Assembly (NCBI RefSeq): GCF_904849725.1
Contig: NC_058519.1
Location: 537,424,316-537,488,315, forward strand
DNA length: 64,000 nucleotides
Reading direction: 5' to 3'
From: Hordeum vulgare subsp. vulgare
Taxonomy: Eukaryota; Streptophyta; Magnoliopsida; Poales; Poaceae
Shown here: in pieces, positions 48,774 to 60,900 of the stretch
Layout: the number at the start of each line of letters is the position of its first letter
Numbering within the stretch: position 1 is the stretch's first letter
Notes under the pieces: model-generated
What the model was told of the DNA's origin: nothing
Databases searched by the model: none
What the model saw: only the letters and a program-made list of their open reading frames with translations
Program-made: the position numbers and the translations under genes

Positions 48774-49392
48774 GGGCTGTTTGTTTCATAAGTCCTAGTA
48801 TTTTTTTTCCTAATGCTTTTTTAAGTCTCAACTTATAAGTTATAAGTCTTTATCTATTTGTTTACAGGGATTTATAAGTCCTGAGTTTCTGTCTGTTTGT
48901 TTACAAAGACTTATAAGTCCATGTTGCACCTAATAATACACTTGTTCACATAACCCTTGTTCATACAAATGAATTGCACGCAGGATAAGCACCGCTGCAA
49001 CGAGGCTCAGGAGAGGGCCTGTCCGGCGATTGGAGGCACCGCTGCAACGAACCGAGGCAGAACGAACCGAGGCGGGGCGGCGAACCGAGGCAGAACGAAC
49101 CGAGGCGGGGCGGCGACGGGGCGAGAGGCGGGGCGGCGACGGGGCGAGAGGCGGGGCGGCGAACGGAGCGAGAGGCGGGGCGGCGACGGGGCGAGAGGCG
49201 GGCCTGGAGCGACGCGGGGTAGGTCCGGCCCGGGATAAGTCTCAATAAGCTAGCTCCTCCGTGAGAGTCTTATTTGATAAGTCCCAAATCACCACAATAA
49301 GTCTCAATAAGTACCTTGTGTTTGGTTTAGGTGGGACTTATAGGGACTTTTTTAAATCCCTAAAATCAATAAGTTCTTGAAAACAAATACCC
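48774..49392. mobile_element. Tourist-like element with a GC minisatellite
   Basis: The left end GGGCTGTTTGTTTC and inverted right end GGGTATTTGTTTTC match well, and ACTTATAAGTCC-type motifs occur near both ends. No clean target duplication is seen. The core holds the tandem repeat at 49048-49203. Confidence 0.5.
49048..49203 (+). repeat. GC-rich minisatellite
   Basis: Two copies of a 33-base unit (AACCGAGGCAGAACGAACCG followed by AGGCGGGGCGGCG) are followed by about four copies of a 23- to 24-base unit (CGACGGGGCGAGAGGCGGGG). Confidence 0.85.
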
Positions 49393-49737
49393 TCTGAGCT
49401 ACACGAATGCATGCATGCACGTACGCCCCGCGCGCGCACGGCTGCTTTTCTCCATTTCTCGCAAAGTCTAGGTCACGTTCACGTATCACCCTGGAGCGCA
49501 GAAAAAGGGATGCGTCTCGTGCACTGATCGCCATCTGATGGAACAAAAGCATACAGAGATTCCCCGTTTGGATAACGTTTAGGACGACTCAAGAGTAGCC
49601 AACTTAGAACATCTATAACCGAAACCCTTTGTATATTTTTTAAATGTTCGGACAGGTCGTTCGGTCAAAAAACGCGATTTAACCGAACCTTCTAATATTC
49701 ATCTCAAACATTCTGACCGACCGATATTTATTATATA

Positions 49738-49818
49738 GTTCCTCCGTAAACTAATATAAGAGCATTTATAACACTACTTTAGTAATCTAAACATTCTTAT
49801 ATTAGTTTACAGAGGGAG
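49738..49818. mobile_element. Stowaway MITE (81 bp)
   Basis: TTCCTCCGTAAACTAATATA and its complement TATTAGTTTACAGAGGGAG form an almost complete hairpin between TA dinucleotides. Confidence 0.85.
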
Positions 49819-50078
49819 TACATCTTAAGTATAATAACGATATGAAGGCTTGCGGACACGTCCGGACATGCCCGTTCAATCCGCCACGTGGAACACGACC
49901 CCATCTCGCATCATCTTTTTTTTTTCTTATTCATTCTTTCTTCACTTTTTTCTCCACGAATCACGTGCAAATTATCGAACATATAAAAATTAATATGAAA
50001 AGTGTGATCGTACGGATGAAAAAATAAAAACTCAAAACAAACACGTTCGGACACTTACCGAACGCACCCAGAGATTTA

Positions 50079-50215
50079 GGGGTTGTTCGGCAATCCACCG
50101 GCTCCCTGTAATTCAAGAATCTGAGGAGTGTCTATTGACCAGCTCTACAGTTTTGAACGGCAGCTCCACCCGCTCCTGGAGCGGCGTAGCGGAGTGGAAG
50201 GTTTTCGAACACGCC
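50079..50215. mobile_element. Tourist-like MITE (137 bp)
   Basis: The left end GGGGTTGTTCGG and inverted right end GGCGTGTTCGAA are similar. TTTA flanks both sides (50075-50078 and 50216-50219), consistent with a TTA duplication. Confidence 0.55.
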
Positions 50216-50265
50216 TTTATATAGGAATCATATTTGCTAATTCCGGCTGGACATAGATGCTCTTA

Positions 50266-51823
50266 GCTACAAAATGGATCGAGGCGAGGGGCACTGCAGG
50301 AAGGAAGGAGGCCTGTAGTGCGACACTCCCACTGCATGATCACTGCAGTCTACAGACTCATTGTTTGCCGATGGAGCGGTCGGGAATAACGGGACGTGAT
50401 GCAGCGGAGCGCCCCACAAGTCGCTCGTTTGTTTCGTGACGTGTCGTTTCGTGGGTGGGGTGGGTTGGTGGAAGGGCTCTGAATTTCTCTTCTCATAACT
50501 AATCCACTGTAGGCTACATGATGAATCGACTGGTGATGTAGTATGGTCCAAGACCGATTAGTTGAATCTAACCTTTTTCTTTTGTTATTTTCCCTCTCTC
50601 TTTTGAAAGACAGGTCCATTCCAATGTAGGAGTATTTCTTTTTCTGGGACGGCTAATACACTACCGATAACTAATCCGCTGGGGATTGCATTATGATTCG
50701 ACTAATGATGGCCCAAATCGACCACTAATCAAACGGAGAAAGAAGGTTCATATCTCTTTTTTCGCCCCTCTCTTTTGAAAGGCAGGTCTATTGCGTGACC
50801 AAATTGTCGAAAAACAGTCAGCAATGGTAGAGATGCTTTTCTCACTGACAGGATATGGATATTCGAAGGTGACGGCACTGCACTTGACCTGTCCCCGTAG
50901 AAACAAAACAAAACAAAAGAGCATCTTTCTAACGAGATCGAAAACAAGAGATCACAAGGTTGGTGACCCCTAATCTTCGATTCCACGTTGTTTAATACCC
51001 ACTGGTGACATGATCCGGACGGCAGTCAGGTGACCATGATCAGGACGGATGCTCTTTTCTTTACACAATACATTGAGGGTAGGGGATCTCAGCTGCTTTT
51101 AGCTTCGCAAATGGTCAAACTTATTCCCTGAAGCACCAATTGTATCCGTGAGTGCGTGACTGAATAAACTATAGATGCAACTGCAAGTGCAACAAGAACC
51201 AACTTCGATCACTAGATTGGCTAGAAGAACGTGTCCGGATAATGTATGTTACTCTGGGTTGTGGGGACTTGCGTAAGTATCGCTTGACATCATATATGCA
51301 CGCTTCTCTCTGCCTGTTGTGCCTGTCTGTAGAGTGGAGTGGGCATCCTGTGTGAGGTGACCGATCGTTGATGCACTAATTGTTTGGTCACAACTTTATC
51401 CCTCCACTCAGAGGATGCGTTGAGAGATTCCTCGACCCCGAGAGACACAAGTCGCTACAAAGCTTTGCCTCAACTTTTCATTGGCGCACTACAAGGGCGA
51501 AAGGGAGGCCGAAGTTTTCAGGACACTTTCTCTCTCGATCGTGTTGACCGTTCTATGTTCCCGGAACTTTTATCCCGTTCCTACGGGAAACTATGTTGTT
51601 ATGTCTTACATAATCCCTTTACATATGTGTGACCGTGCTGCTGCGGCCCCAACGATCTGGTCGTATCGATTGGTTGTTGCTTTATAATATAAAATGAAGG
51701 AAAATAAATTCCCCTCTGCGTCCGGGAAAGAAATTAACATTGGTAAGTAGCAGCGAGAAAAGAGGGCTCATAAATTCATATCTAGTGGTAGCAGCAGCAC
51801 TGTATTAGACTAGTGGTACAGTA
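50266..51823. other. Intergenic stretch with a 123-bp direct repeat
   Basis: No gene is recognised. Two diverged copies of one sequence lie at 50495-50617 and 50667-50789. Both start ATAACTAATCC and end TCTTTTGAAAG(A/G)CAGGTC. Confidence 0.5.
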
Positions 51824-51826
51824 TAA

Positions 51827-52071
51827 GGGGGTGTTTGTTTTCAGGAGGGACTTTTAGGGACTAAAATGGACATTTAAAACTAAAAGAAGAAGTCTGTATT
51901 GGAGGGTCTTTTTGGAACTTTTTGGCACTTTTTTCAACAATGTCCCTGGTCTTTTTGTATGTCACTTAATGACCTTTAGTTCCTGTTTAGTACATAAAAA
52001 CAAACGGATAGGAACTAGGGACTTTTTAGTTAGGACTAAAAAATCCTGAGACTTCTGAAACAAACGGGGCC
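51827..52071. mobile_element. Tourist-like MITE (245 bp)
   Basis: The left end GGGGGTGTTTGTTTTCAG and inverted right end GGCCCCGTTTGTTTCAG match, and internal GGGACTTTTAGGGACTAAAA has a complement near the right end. TAA flanks both sides. Confidence 0.8.
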
Positions 52072-52074
52072 TAA

Positions 52075-54213
52075 ATTGAGTTGAGGAAATGGTTGCAAGG
52101 TCTGTGATAATTGACCGATCATCTGATTCTGATCCTAGCCCTTTTTGAGTAGCGTCGCTATTAACCCGGCTGCTGTCCGACCGGCCAGGCCCATGCGGCC
52201 GGGGAGCACGTGAAAACTGATAAGACGCAGCAAAGTAAAGAGCTCTCGCTGCTGCTGCTGCAAGTTGGGCGCGGCCAGCCGCCCTGCATGAGAAAAGAAT
52301 AGAGGAGAGGGAAAGCGACCTTTGAGGATGAAACGCAGGCCGATGGAGTGCGGGCAGCCGCCATCGCCATGCATGAGAAAAGACTGTTTGATAGCTAAAC
52401 CACAGAGGCCACTGCAGGTCGGTTGTGATCCCAGCTCGCTTATTAGTAGTAGCACTAGTACACTATTTTCCTTTTCCCTTTCCCTTTCTCTTTCTCTATT
52501 GGGGATGATGGATCATGATTCATGCATGTATAGCAAACCTGCCAGGTCTCCAGGGAACGGATGGCTACGTACTGCTCAGCTCACTGAAATCCCGTGAAGT
52601 AAAGCGGACCATTCATGTATGAAGGATCGGCTCCCGGCTCCGTACCACCTACACAGGAACAATGGCTGCTAATGCATGCCCTCTACCACTCAACTTTCCC
52701 TCTAAGATGCACTCAGAAAATATGGATAGAGGAGCCCTCGTTATCCATCCATCTCTTCCCGGACTGGCTAGGTCAATTCGCAGGACGAAACCGAAACAGC
52801 GCCTAGAAGTCAGCTCAGCACATCCAGTACGCGTTGACGTGCCGCGAGCTGGGACCTAGAGGCAAACTGAACTGCCCGTGCAAGAGGCGACGTGCAATGC
52901 CTGGTCCGGTTCGGTCGAGCGAGAAGCGGGACGGGAGCAGTTGGGGTTGCAACTCCCCACGTCCCAAGCGTGCGTGCCCGTGCCGGCTCCGTCGGTCGCT
53001 GCCTGCACCGCCTGCCTGCCTGCCCGAGCCACCACGCATGCATGGGCTGATGAGCGTTGGCTGGTGGTGGGCGCCGTGCTGGCCCGGATTCGGTGCCTGA
53101 TTACTCATCGGTTTAGCCATGCCCATCAGCCTACCAACGTACGTACGTACGCACGCACCGAGGCCGAATCAGGCGGGGATTTATTTCATTCCTTCGTTCG
53201 TGTCACGTTCGGTGCCGCCAACTTTGGAGGTGTTAATTTGAGGGCCGCATGCGGCAGCGTTCCTGCGCGGCGTCAAGATTCTTCTGTTCGATCCTCTGAC
53301 TGATTAGCATCCGGTTGTTACCTTTTTCTTCCGAAATGATCGGTGGCCGTGGCTGGCTTGCGTGAAGACTGGGTTTGCTCTCCCGTGTCGTCCTCCTGAG
53401 CCCTGGCCTTAATCTGCAGGCCCTCCCTCCGGCTTCCGAACCGGCCACTGATTGCCTGGCCAGCGGCGCATGTGAGCCGGAGCAGTTAAACCCGCCACTC
53501 GCCGGTGACTCAGCGAGTGACCCCAAAGCGTATCGCAAGTACGGCCCGTATCTGTGCGGACCGCCGAGCATAAACCCAACCAACACATGGTGGGGGACGC
53601 GTCCAGCACTGTACTGCACAGGCATGCAGATGGTTCAATGCCGAGCTAGAACCAGTGTGCTCATTCCGATGGTTCCTTTCCCGCGGCGTGCGTGCGTGCG
53701 CTGTCATCTGGCACGGCGCATTCACGACGCACCGCAACGGCACGTTCCATGTTCCATTTCCACCAGGGCAACGGCGAGACAGGTCATGGCAGGGCCACCC
53801 ATGCCCCTCAATTCCACATTTCAACTAACTAACAAACACTGTGACGGCCTGAGTGTGCATGGCATTGGCATCCATGGTGGGTCTGTCTTCATTTAAGGGC
53901 GGAAGTACCATTGTACAGAGCAACAACGTGATCAAGTCTGCAAGTCACAGTGTGATGTTCAAAGTACATGAGCGAAACAAGATTAATTTTTTTTTATGTT
54001 CAAAGTACATGAGCGAAACAAGATTAATTAATGGGGACGAGATCGATCAGCTGTAAGTACTCACGATACTTCAGATGCCATCCATCCAGGCAACTCAAGG
54101 ATAATTGACATGCAAGATCTGTGATCCTTCATCCAAATATAATTTATATACTCAATTTTTTTCGGGTTCAGCATGCAATGGATGTGCCCTGATCATTGTC
54201 TCCCAAGACAAAA
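52075..54213. other. Intergenic, GC-moderate stretch, no gene recognised
   Basis: Many overlapping short ORFs on both strands, none with a recognisable domain. A pyrimidine-rich run lies at 52468-52500 and an ACGTACGTACGTACG run near 53140. A perfect 34-base direct repeat with a 41-base period lies at 53955-54029. Confidence 0.4.
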
Positions 54214-54215
54214 TA

Positions 54216-54294
54216 CTCCCTCCGTCCATGATATTAAGACATTATTACATCCACCAAGGATGTAATAGCGTCTTATATTATGGGACAGAGGGAG
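54216..54294. mobile_element. Stowaway MITE (79 bp)
   Basis: It starts CTCCCTCCGTCC and ends GGACAGAGGGAG, with an inverted core around GATGTAATAGCGTCTTA and TA on both sides. Confidence 0.88.
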
Positions 54295-54296
54295 TA

Positions 54297-54992
54297 CTAT
54301 ATCGTCAATGGATAGATATGTATGACAATACAACAAAAGGCTAGCGCTAGAAATAACATCTTACTTGCTTTCGCCATGGAATATTACTTGTCGACTAGAA
54401 ATACACAACACGTTTTCTGGGCAGAGAAACATACTAGCATCTCAGTACAAGTAACTGCAAACTGACAAAAATGCTCAGGACCAGAACTATCAAAGTGTTT
54501 TATTAGCCTCTAGGTTAAACAATCACATTTTTATTGTCACTTGTTAGTCGGTAAATCTAGCTATATCTTCTGTGTAAATATCTACATGTTAGCATGAATT
54601 AAAAAATTGGATATGAACAAGCAGGCGCGGCTGCACAATAAAGAATGAGAACAGTCCGGTACTAGCAGGGGTATATGGCCGCACCATCCATCAATGCAGG
54701 ACACTGCCAGGGCAAGTAGATAAGTAGACGATATTGTTGATTAATGTGCTGTATTGCTGTGTATGAAGTCATCAGATTTCCTTTCAGCCAGATATATCAC
54801 CGGTTGGTGCATGCCCATGCCCATGCAGTCTGGCAGTGTTAATAAGCTCAGCAGATTATTAGAGCGGAACCGTCGCCACACATATCTCTTGCATGGAGAG
54901 AAATAGCTGCAACTTATAAAAACCATGCTCGCGGCATAGGATGACTTGTTCCTTCCATAGTCTTAAAGCATCGATGGTAAATTTTGCCCTGG
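54297..54992 (-). other. Presumed 3' flank and 3' UTR of the lipase gene
   Basis: AT-rich sequence after the lipase stop codon on the minus strand. Possible minus-strand AATAAA signals exist (for example TTTATT near 54498 and 54531 on the plus strand) but none is clearly the site used. Confidence 0.35.
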
Positions 54993-57900
54993 TCAGACTA
55001 AATGTTGTACAGGTGAATCAGAATTAGCTCGATGATGTGATGGTTGGGCTTCCAGAGTTCTCTGCATAGCAAACCGACACCTGATTTCAAAAGCATGAGA
55101 TGTTAGCGCAACTTTAGGCGAATAAATCAGTGCAGATGCATAGCAACTGAGTTTGCAGCCTTTAAATGCAGCCAAGGAAAAAAAGGGTGAAGTACGGTAT
55201 AAGCAAAGCTATGCACTTCAATTATCAACAGTTATTAAACATGTTGCCTCTAGTCCTAACAAACTCCAATGTCGCCTTTTGCCTCATGGAAAAACAATCG
55301 AACGAGGCGAGCTTTGAAACACATGTATCTGGTACTTAGACCCAGCATATTTGACACGAGACAGGATGTAATACCCTCCATCCAAAATTTGCTCTAAGGC
55401 CCACCACCGATACAGCCTATGCACACGTAGCACCACCCTTAGTCTTTTGCACTTGCTTCTCACCAGAAAAGGTTAGCCCAGTAGTGCTAGTACAATTTAG
55501 GCCAACTAACATCACATGCTAGTGCAATTCAATGTGTACGGGCAAGTTGGTACAATAGAAGGGCCAAGGTGTCGTCAGTGTTATTTGACTGAGACACGAG
55601 TCTAACAAACATGAATGTCGGATTCAGATGCAAATTTGCCACGAAAGAGTAATGGGACCTGACTATGGTTTTATGCCCTTTTCTTTGAAAGTTATGTCAT
55701 TTCTAGGATAATGGTCTGTGTATGCTATATCCTCCCCGAGAAAGGTAGTAACGCTCCATTTACTAGTTACAGAGCATTTGCTACTATATCAGGTATGACT
55801 GTAAGAGGTTAGTAGCTTTACTAAACTGCCTGTAGTGTAAGTATTAGTTGTAGTTGGTTAAAAACAATTTTAGCTTTACCTCCATGGTAAGTGATCCATG
55901 AACATAGAAGGAGTAACAGCAATATCCCTGAAGTTCTCTCTTTTCGCAAAAACAGCTTTATATGGTTGTTCAGCTTCCTGAGGGTTCCAGCATTTCCAAA
56001 GAGGAAAGAGGCTTCTTCTGTTCCGCACCACATGAATAATTAAGCCTGCAAGAAACATCTCTCGAGACTCAACTAGTATTTCCCCAGAGGATGTCTGAGC
56101 CTCTTCCAAACCGGAATCATGCCCATCAAGTGGAATCCTCCGGACATCCTGATCAATTTGTAGGCTTCGATAGCTTCTGGGCTCATCTATGGATGAACTG
56201 GGTCCATCGTAGCCACCAAAGCCATTTTGCAAATCTTGAGGGTCTGGCTCAGTATTGCATAATGCATCCTGGTGTGGAGACTGCCTTTCATGATACTTGT
56301 TTGCATTCAAAATTCTGCGAGCGAGTTTTTGTATCATTGCTGTATCATCTGGAGAATTATCTGAAAGAGTACTTATTGCAGCAGATCGTAGCCTCAGGAT
56401 TGAGTTGATTGAAAGGCGGGAAGAAAATTCGTCGTTGTTTACAATGCTGTAAGGAAGAGGAAACAATCAGTGAAAGATGACAATAAACCTTGTTAAGAGG
56501 ACATCACGTCAAGGATAGAAGTTTCATGGATAAAGCAGGCCATAAAACAGCTTCCAGTTTACCCTTACGTGGTAACAAACTGTGAACAGGCTTCGGCTAT
56601 TACCAAATCCACACAAGGAAGTGGACCATAAGCATACACATGCACGTCTGGGTATCTGCCAAAAAGCTGTGCGAGAACAAGTTAAGCTTTGAAGAGCCAC
56701 TAATCAGCATCTACAGGTAGGATATAAAACAAATCATGAACAAAGGTAGAAAACAGCAAGTGAAATCATAAGTGTTGATGAAAGATTTATGCATATTAAA
56801 AATTGTGGGGCGAATAGCTTGCCGCATAATATTTAGCAGTTGTGTCAGTCATCTAAATTCGTCAAAGTAAGAGTGTAGACCATTGAAGTTGGGGGTGTGG
56901 GGGAAGCCCCATGGTGTTCTTTGAAAAAGATAACAGGAAGCCAGTTCATTTTGTCGTTAAGAAACCGAGAGATTAATTTGCATCACAGGAGTACCCTGGT
57001 GGGTGGAGTGACACAACTGCGCAACTGCACGGTTACTACTGGGCTACAGCTCAGTTCCCGGGAAGTTAGAAAATAAGAATGACAGTGGAAAAGGGATATA
57101 ATTAACGAAGAATGCGTATGCAAATAACAGTGACGGTTCAACATGTTTACCATCATTCCAAGGACTGTAGCAACAGCGCCTCCTAAAGAATGTCCAACGA
57201 CACGAATTTTATATCCATGACACTCACTGCCCTCCTGGACAAGCGTCGATAGAAATCCATGTTTTCTGGAGGACGTGTTTTCTGAGTTATCATTATCTAA
57301 GAGAGAGAGAACAGATTAGCCACCACAAATATGTTTCACGTAAAGTGGTCAATAAATACACATATTGCATCTAATCTTCCAATCCCAGGTGATAGCTTAG
57401 TAAAAACGAAATCAAATATACTGAGCAGTTGGTTATGTTGCAAACAAAATCAAATAATTATACAGAAGAAAATTAAAATTAGTACTCCCACCGTTCCTAA
57501 ATATAAGCAGTTTTAGAGATTTCACTAGAAGACTACATACGAATGTATATAGACATATTTTAGAATGTAGATTCACTCATTTTGCTTCGTATGTAGTCTA
57601 ATAGTACAATCTCTAAAAGGACCTATATTTAGGAACGGAGGGAGTATTAAACTAGCCCTGGCTATTGATGTGCTAACCAATAACAATTGGATGGCAAGGT
57701 TCCAAAAATAGTACTCCCTCCGATCCATATTACTTGTCACTGATCTAGTACAACTTTGTACTAAAGTTGTACCAGATAAGTTGGAGCACTAGATAATATG
57801 AATCGGAGGGGATAGCGTACTTTCTGCACCAGCACTGTACCCAGCATGTTTCAGTATAGTATAGTTAATACAGTGAAGTACACTGAAACATGCAGTATAC

Positions 57901-60900
57901 AAGATTACAAGGTATTTACAGAAAGCGGACATGAGCATGATTAAGCCTTTTCAGATACCGGAATTTGAATTGCTGAACTAAACTAAATTATAAACATTTT
58001 ATTTGGAAAATCAAACCTCCTGTGCAGTCGTTGAGTTGCATGAAAAGCTCCCGAGCAGCCTCTACAATTCCACCATGTCCATAGTGCGGGAATGTAGAAA
58101 TAACTCTCTCCCTCGTAGTTACAGGTAATAGTTCACTACTGAAGATAATATTAGCAAAGTGTAAAAAACAAAAGGGGTTGTGGATACAGGATATCACCCA
58201 AAAAATAACACTTTAAATGGTCTCAAACCTCTAAGTTGGCGCCTCAGCTCAGTAACTTGTTCAGTTTATTCTTTGTATCAGTTTTTCTACTGAAATACTA
58301 CTCCACACTAAGTCACCAAGTCTAATTATCTGATTTCCCTTACCATACTACGAGCTTACAAGCAGCATTTTTTATGGACTCTAGCTACGATGATGTTCAA
58401 AGCGCTACATGAGCCTTTTCACCAAAATTTCACTGCTACACAAACTGTTTTTTATCACCAACACTAATAATGTATTAATTCAAAGCACTACAATAGCCAT
58501 TTTCTTTAACTGTGCAAAGAACCAGCTATGCAATAGTTGGGAAGCTGGTAATGATGGAAAAGTATGTGACATTTAAAACACATTCAAAATCAACTAAACT
58601 AAAATTCTTGGACCAAATTTTGCGTTTATTAAAATTCAGATACTAACTGTAACGCCCCGGACACACCCGCTGGCGGTCGTTACTCCTGGCAGGATCTAGA
58701 CTGGCCTCACATATCAATACTAGTCTTTTCTGCGCACTTTGTCTTCACTCATGCGCACCCGGGATCAACTTCCCGGCCGGTCACCCATCCTAGAACTACT
58801 CCAAGCCAAGCACGCTTAACCTGAGAGTTCTGTTCGAACGGGCTCCCGGAAAAGAAGGAATTCTTTATTGATATGAGTAGTCACATACACCACCACTCAG
58901 AGGAACCGACGCCCTCGTCGGGCCACAGGAGCGTTCCCTCTTGGTACAAACGTCTGTGCATCCAGTTCAGTGCATGTACCATGCCGTGTGCCACGACGGA
59001 TCACAAACGTCATGAACAACATGACCGCACACCTATCCGCAAACATCCGTGTAACCACGAGGGTCGGCTCTGATACCAAACTTGTAACGCCCCGGACACA
59101 CCCGTCGGCAGTCGTTACTCCTGGCAGGATCTACACTGGCCTGAGAGTTCTGTTCAAATGGGCTCCCGGAAAAGAAGGAATTCCTTATTGATATGAGTAG
59201 TCTATCATCCCTAATAAGCCAGGCTATCACACTAACCCTATCTGCTACGGGCAAACAATCCCCAAAGCTGAGGCTCCAAACACGAGCCACAGCCTACACA
59301 TTAAAGAAAAAATGGCTATGAGACACTGTTATTTTGTGTCAACTGCTCAAATTAACTAAAAACGTTAACTGTTCAGTACAACTGCAAAATCTGGGTTATT
59401 TACCAGAGCACACAGGAATCACTCAAATATTATTTCTTGAGCTACTAGGAGAGGGAGCACATGTGAAAAGTCTATGTTACCCTTTGGTTCAGGATATGGT
59501 CGACTTATTTTCCTTTGCTCTGTATATGGTATGACCGGGTCCTTTCATTCTTTCATTCATTTTGCAATTGTGCACCAATATTAGCCATTGTTTTAACGCA
59601 TCTGGTTCATTATTTTTTATTCAAATACTCCTCCATTATGTAAGGCTATCACAGTTCAACCTTACAAATTCAAGGATGACACAACGACCTAACAAGTTCA
59701 AACATCACAAAATGTGGATTTATTCAACATGGCTAAATATGGTGCACAGTGCAAAATATTTAAAAAAAACAAAGGACTAGCTGCACCATATATAGAGCAA
59801 AGGAGCAATACAGTGGAGCATGTCTTCTAACCAAAAGGCAAAATAGACCTTCCACGTGTGCTCTCTCAGAGCAGAATTTAAACAAGCTATTTTGAACAAT
59901 ATAACTAGAATTCTAGAAATGGATAAGGTGAGAACAGAATAGGTGGCTATTAAGATGAACGTACTTTACTAGTCCATCCAAATCTTCCATGGTGAAAGCA
60001 CATTCTCTGCATAGTCCATCGGTTATGAGATCCTCTGGTGTCTCTGTCCCACGCACCCCAATAAGAACAGTTTTTTTGTCATGGAGGACCACAACAAAGT
60101 AAGCAGCTTCACGCTTGCTCTGCATAGTTGAATAAAGGTGATCATCAGATTCTCTTAAAGATTTCAACACATTATTTTCTCAGCCACATTTTAAACTGTT
60201 TCATGATGCCTTGCTTGAAGTGGATGCATGCCTCCTATGAAAAATTCAGCACATAGTGGCAAACACAATGGATCATTAACACCAATTTCAGGTTCTCAAC
60301 TACTCAGGGTAGTTAGATGCTGTATATTAAACTATTAGTACACTCTAAAAGGACGAACTAATCCCCAAAAATTCATGGAAAACCAACCACTAAGTATAAG
60401 CAGAATACAGAAACTGACCACCAAGGATCAGCTAAATGTAAATGAGTGCAAAATGAAAAGATGTGTCAGCAAAGAAACATAGATTATGTTACCAATGCTA
60501 TTTGCAAATGGTTAAAATAATTATGCATCCCAGTTTTATTCGACATCAATATGGCATTACCTGACGAACACGGCCTCGAACAAGTGCTGTAGGTGCTAGC
60601 TTAACAAATCTAAGGAAAGCTGCAGCATGCCCGCGCCACCAGTTATCACCATCAAGTGCAGGACGCCTGAACAGGGATTGGTATGTAGTAACTGTTATGT
60701 AAGTAAAGAACAGCATAAACTGTTCTGCTTTTAGGGAAACACCACAGATCAACAATCATGAAGATGTGCATACATCATTGATTAGATTGAGAACACTAGT
60801 GTATAACAAGAATTTTCAACTTCAGACCAATGAGGATACAGAGAACAGTACAATTTAGCTTAATTCACTAAGGATCTGTTTCGATGTCAGAACTGAATTG

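Larger units (their letters stand above)
49607..50262. mobile_element. Harbinger-type element (0.66 kb) with TTA duplications
   Basis: The left end GAACATCTATAACC and inverted right end GAGCATCTATGTCC share the tip, and TTA flanks both sides (49604-49606 and 50263-50265). Two smaller MITEs are nested inside. Confidence 0.65.
58648..59207 (-). mobile_element. Cassandra-like TRIM retrotransposon in a lipase intron
   Basis: Two direct repeats flank about 200 bases without coding capacity. Each reads from TGTAACGCCCCGGACACACC to GATATGAGTAGT on the plus strand. On the minus strand the 59083-59207 copy ends GGGGCGTTACA, followed after four bases by TGGTATCAGAGC (59078-59067), a primer site for initiator tRNA-Met. 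So the element runs on the minus strand, like the gene. The repeat at 58648-58883 holds a 5S-rRNA-like segment (AAGCGTGCTTGG, TAGGATGGGTGACC), the hallmark of Cassandra. The other repeat lacks it. Confidence 0.82.

Noticed and set aside
52135..53896. Candidate genes in the low-repeat stretch before the lipase gene
   Set aside because: Several 100-170-residue frames overlap on both strands, with no recognisable domain and no consistent splice structure.
57844..57893. Terminator or microRNA hairpin
   Set aside because: The arms are only 12 bases long with a 26-base loop, in an intron; this is too short for a plant microRNA precursor.
58740..58820. A nuclear 5S rRNA gene in the lipase intron
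   Set aside because: The 5S-like segment is partial, diverged and part of a direct repeat with a tRNA-Met primer site, which fits a Cassandra LTR instead.
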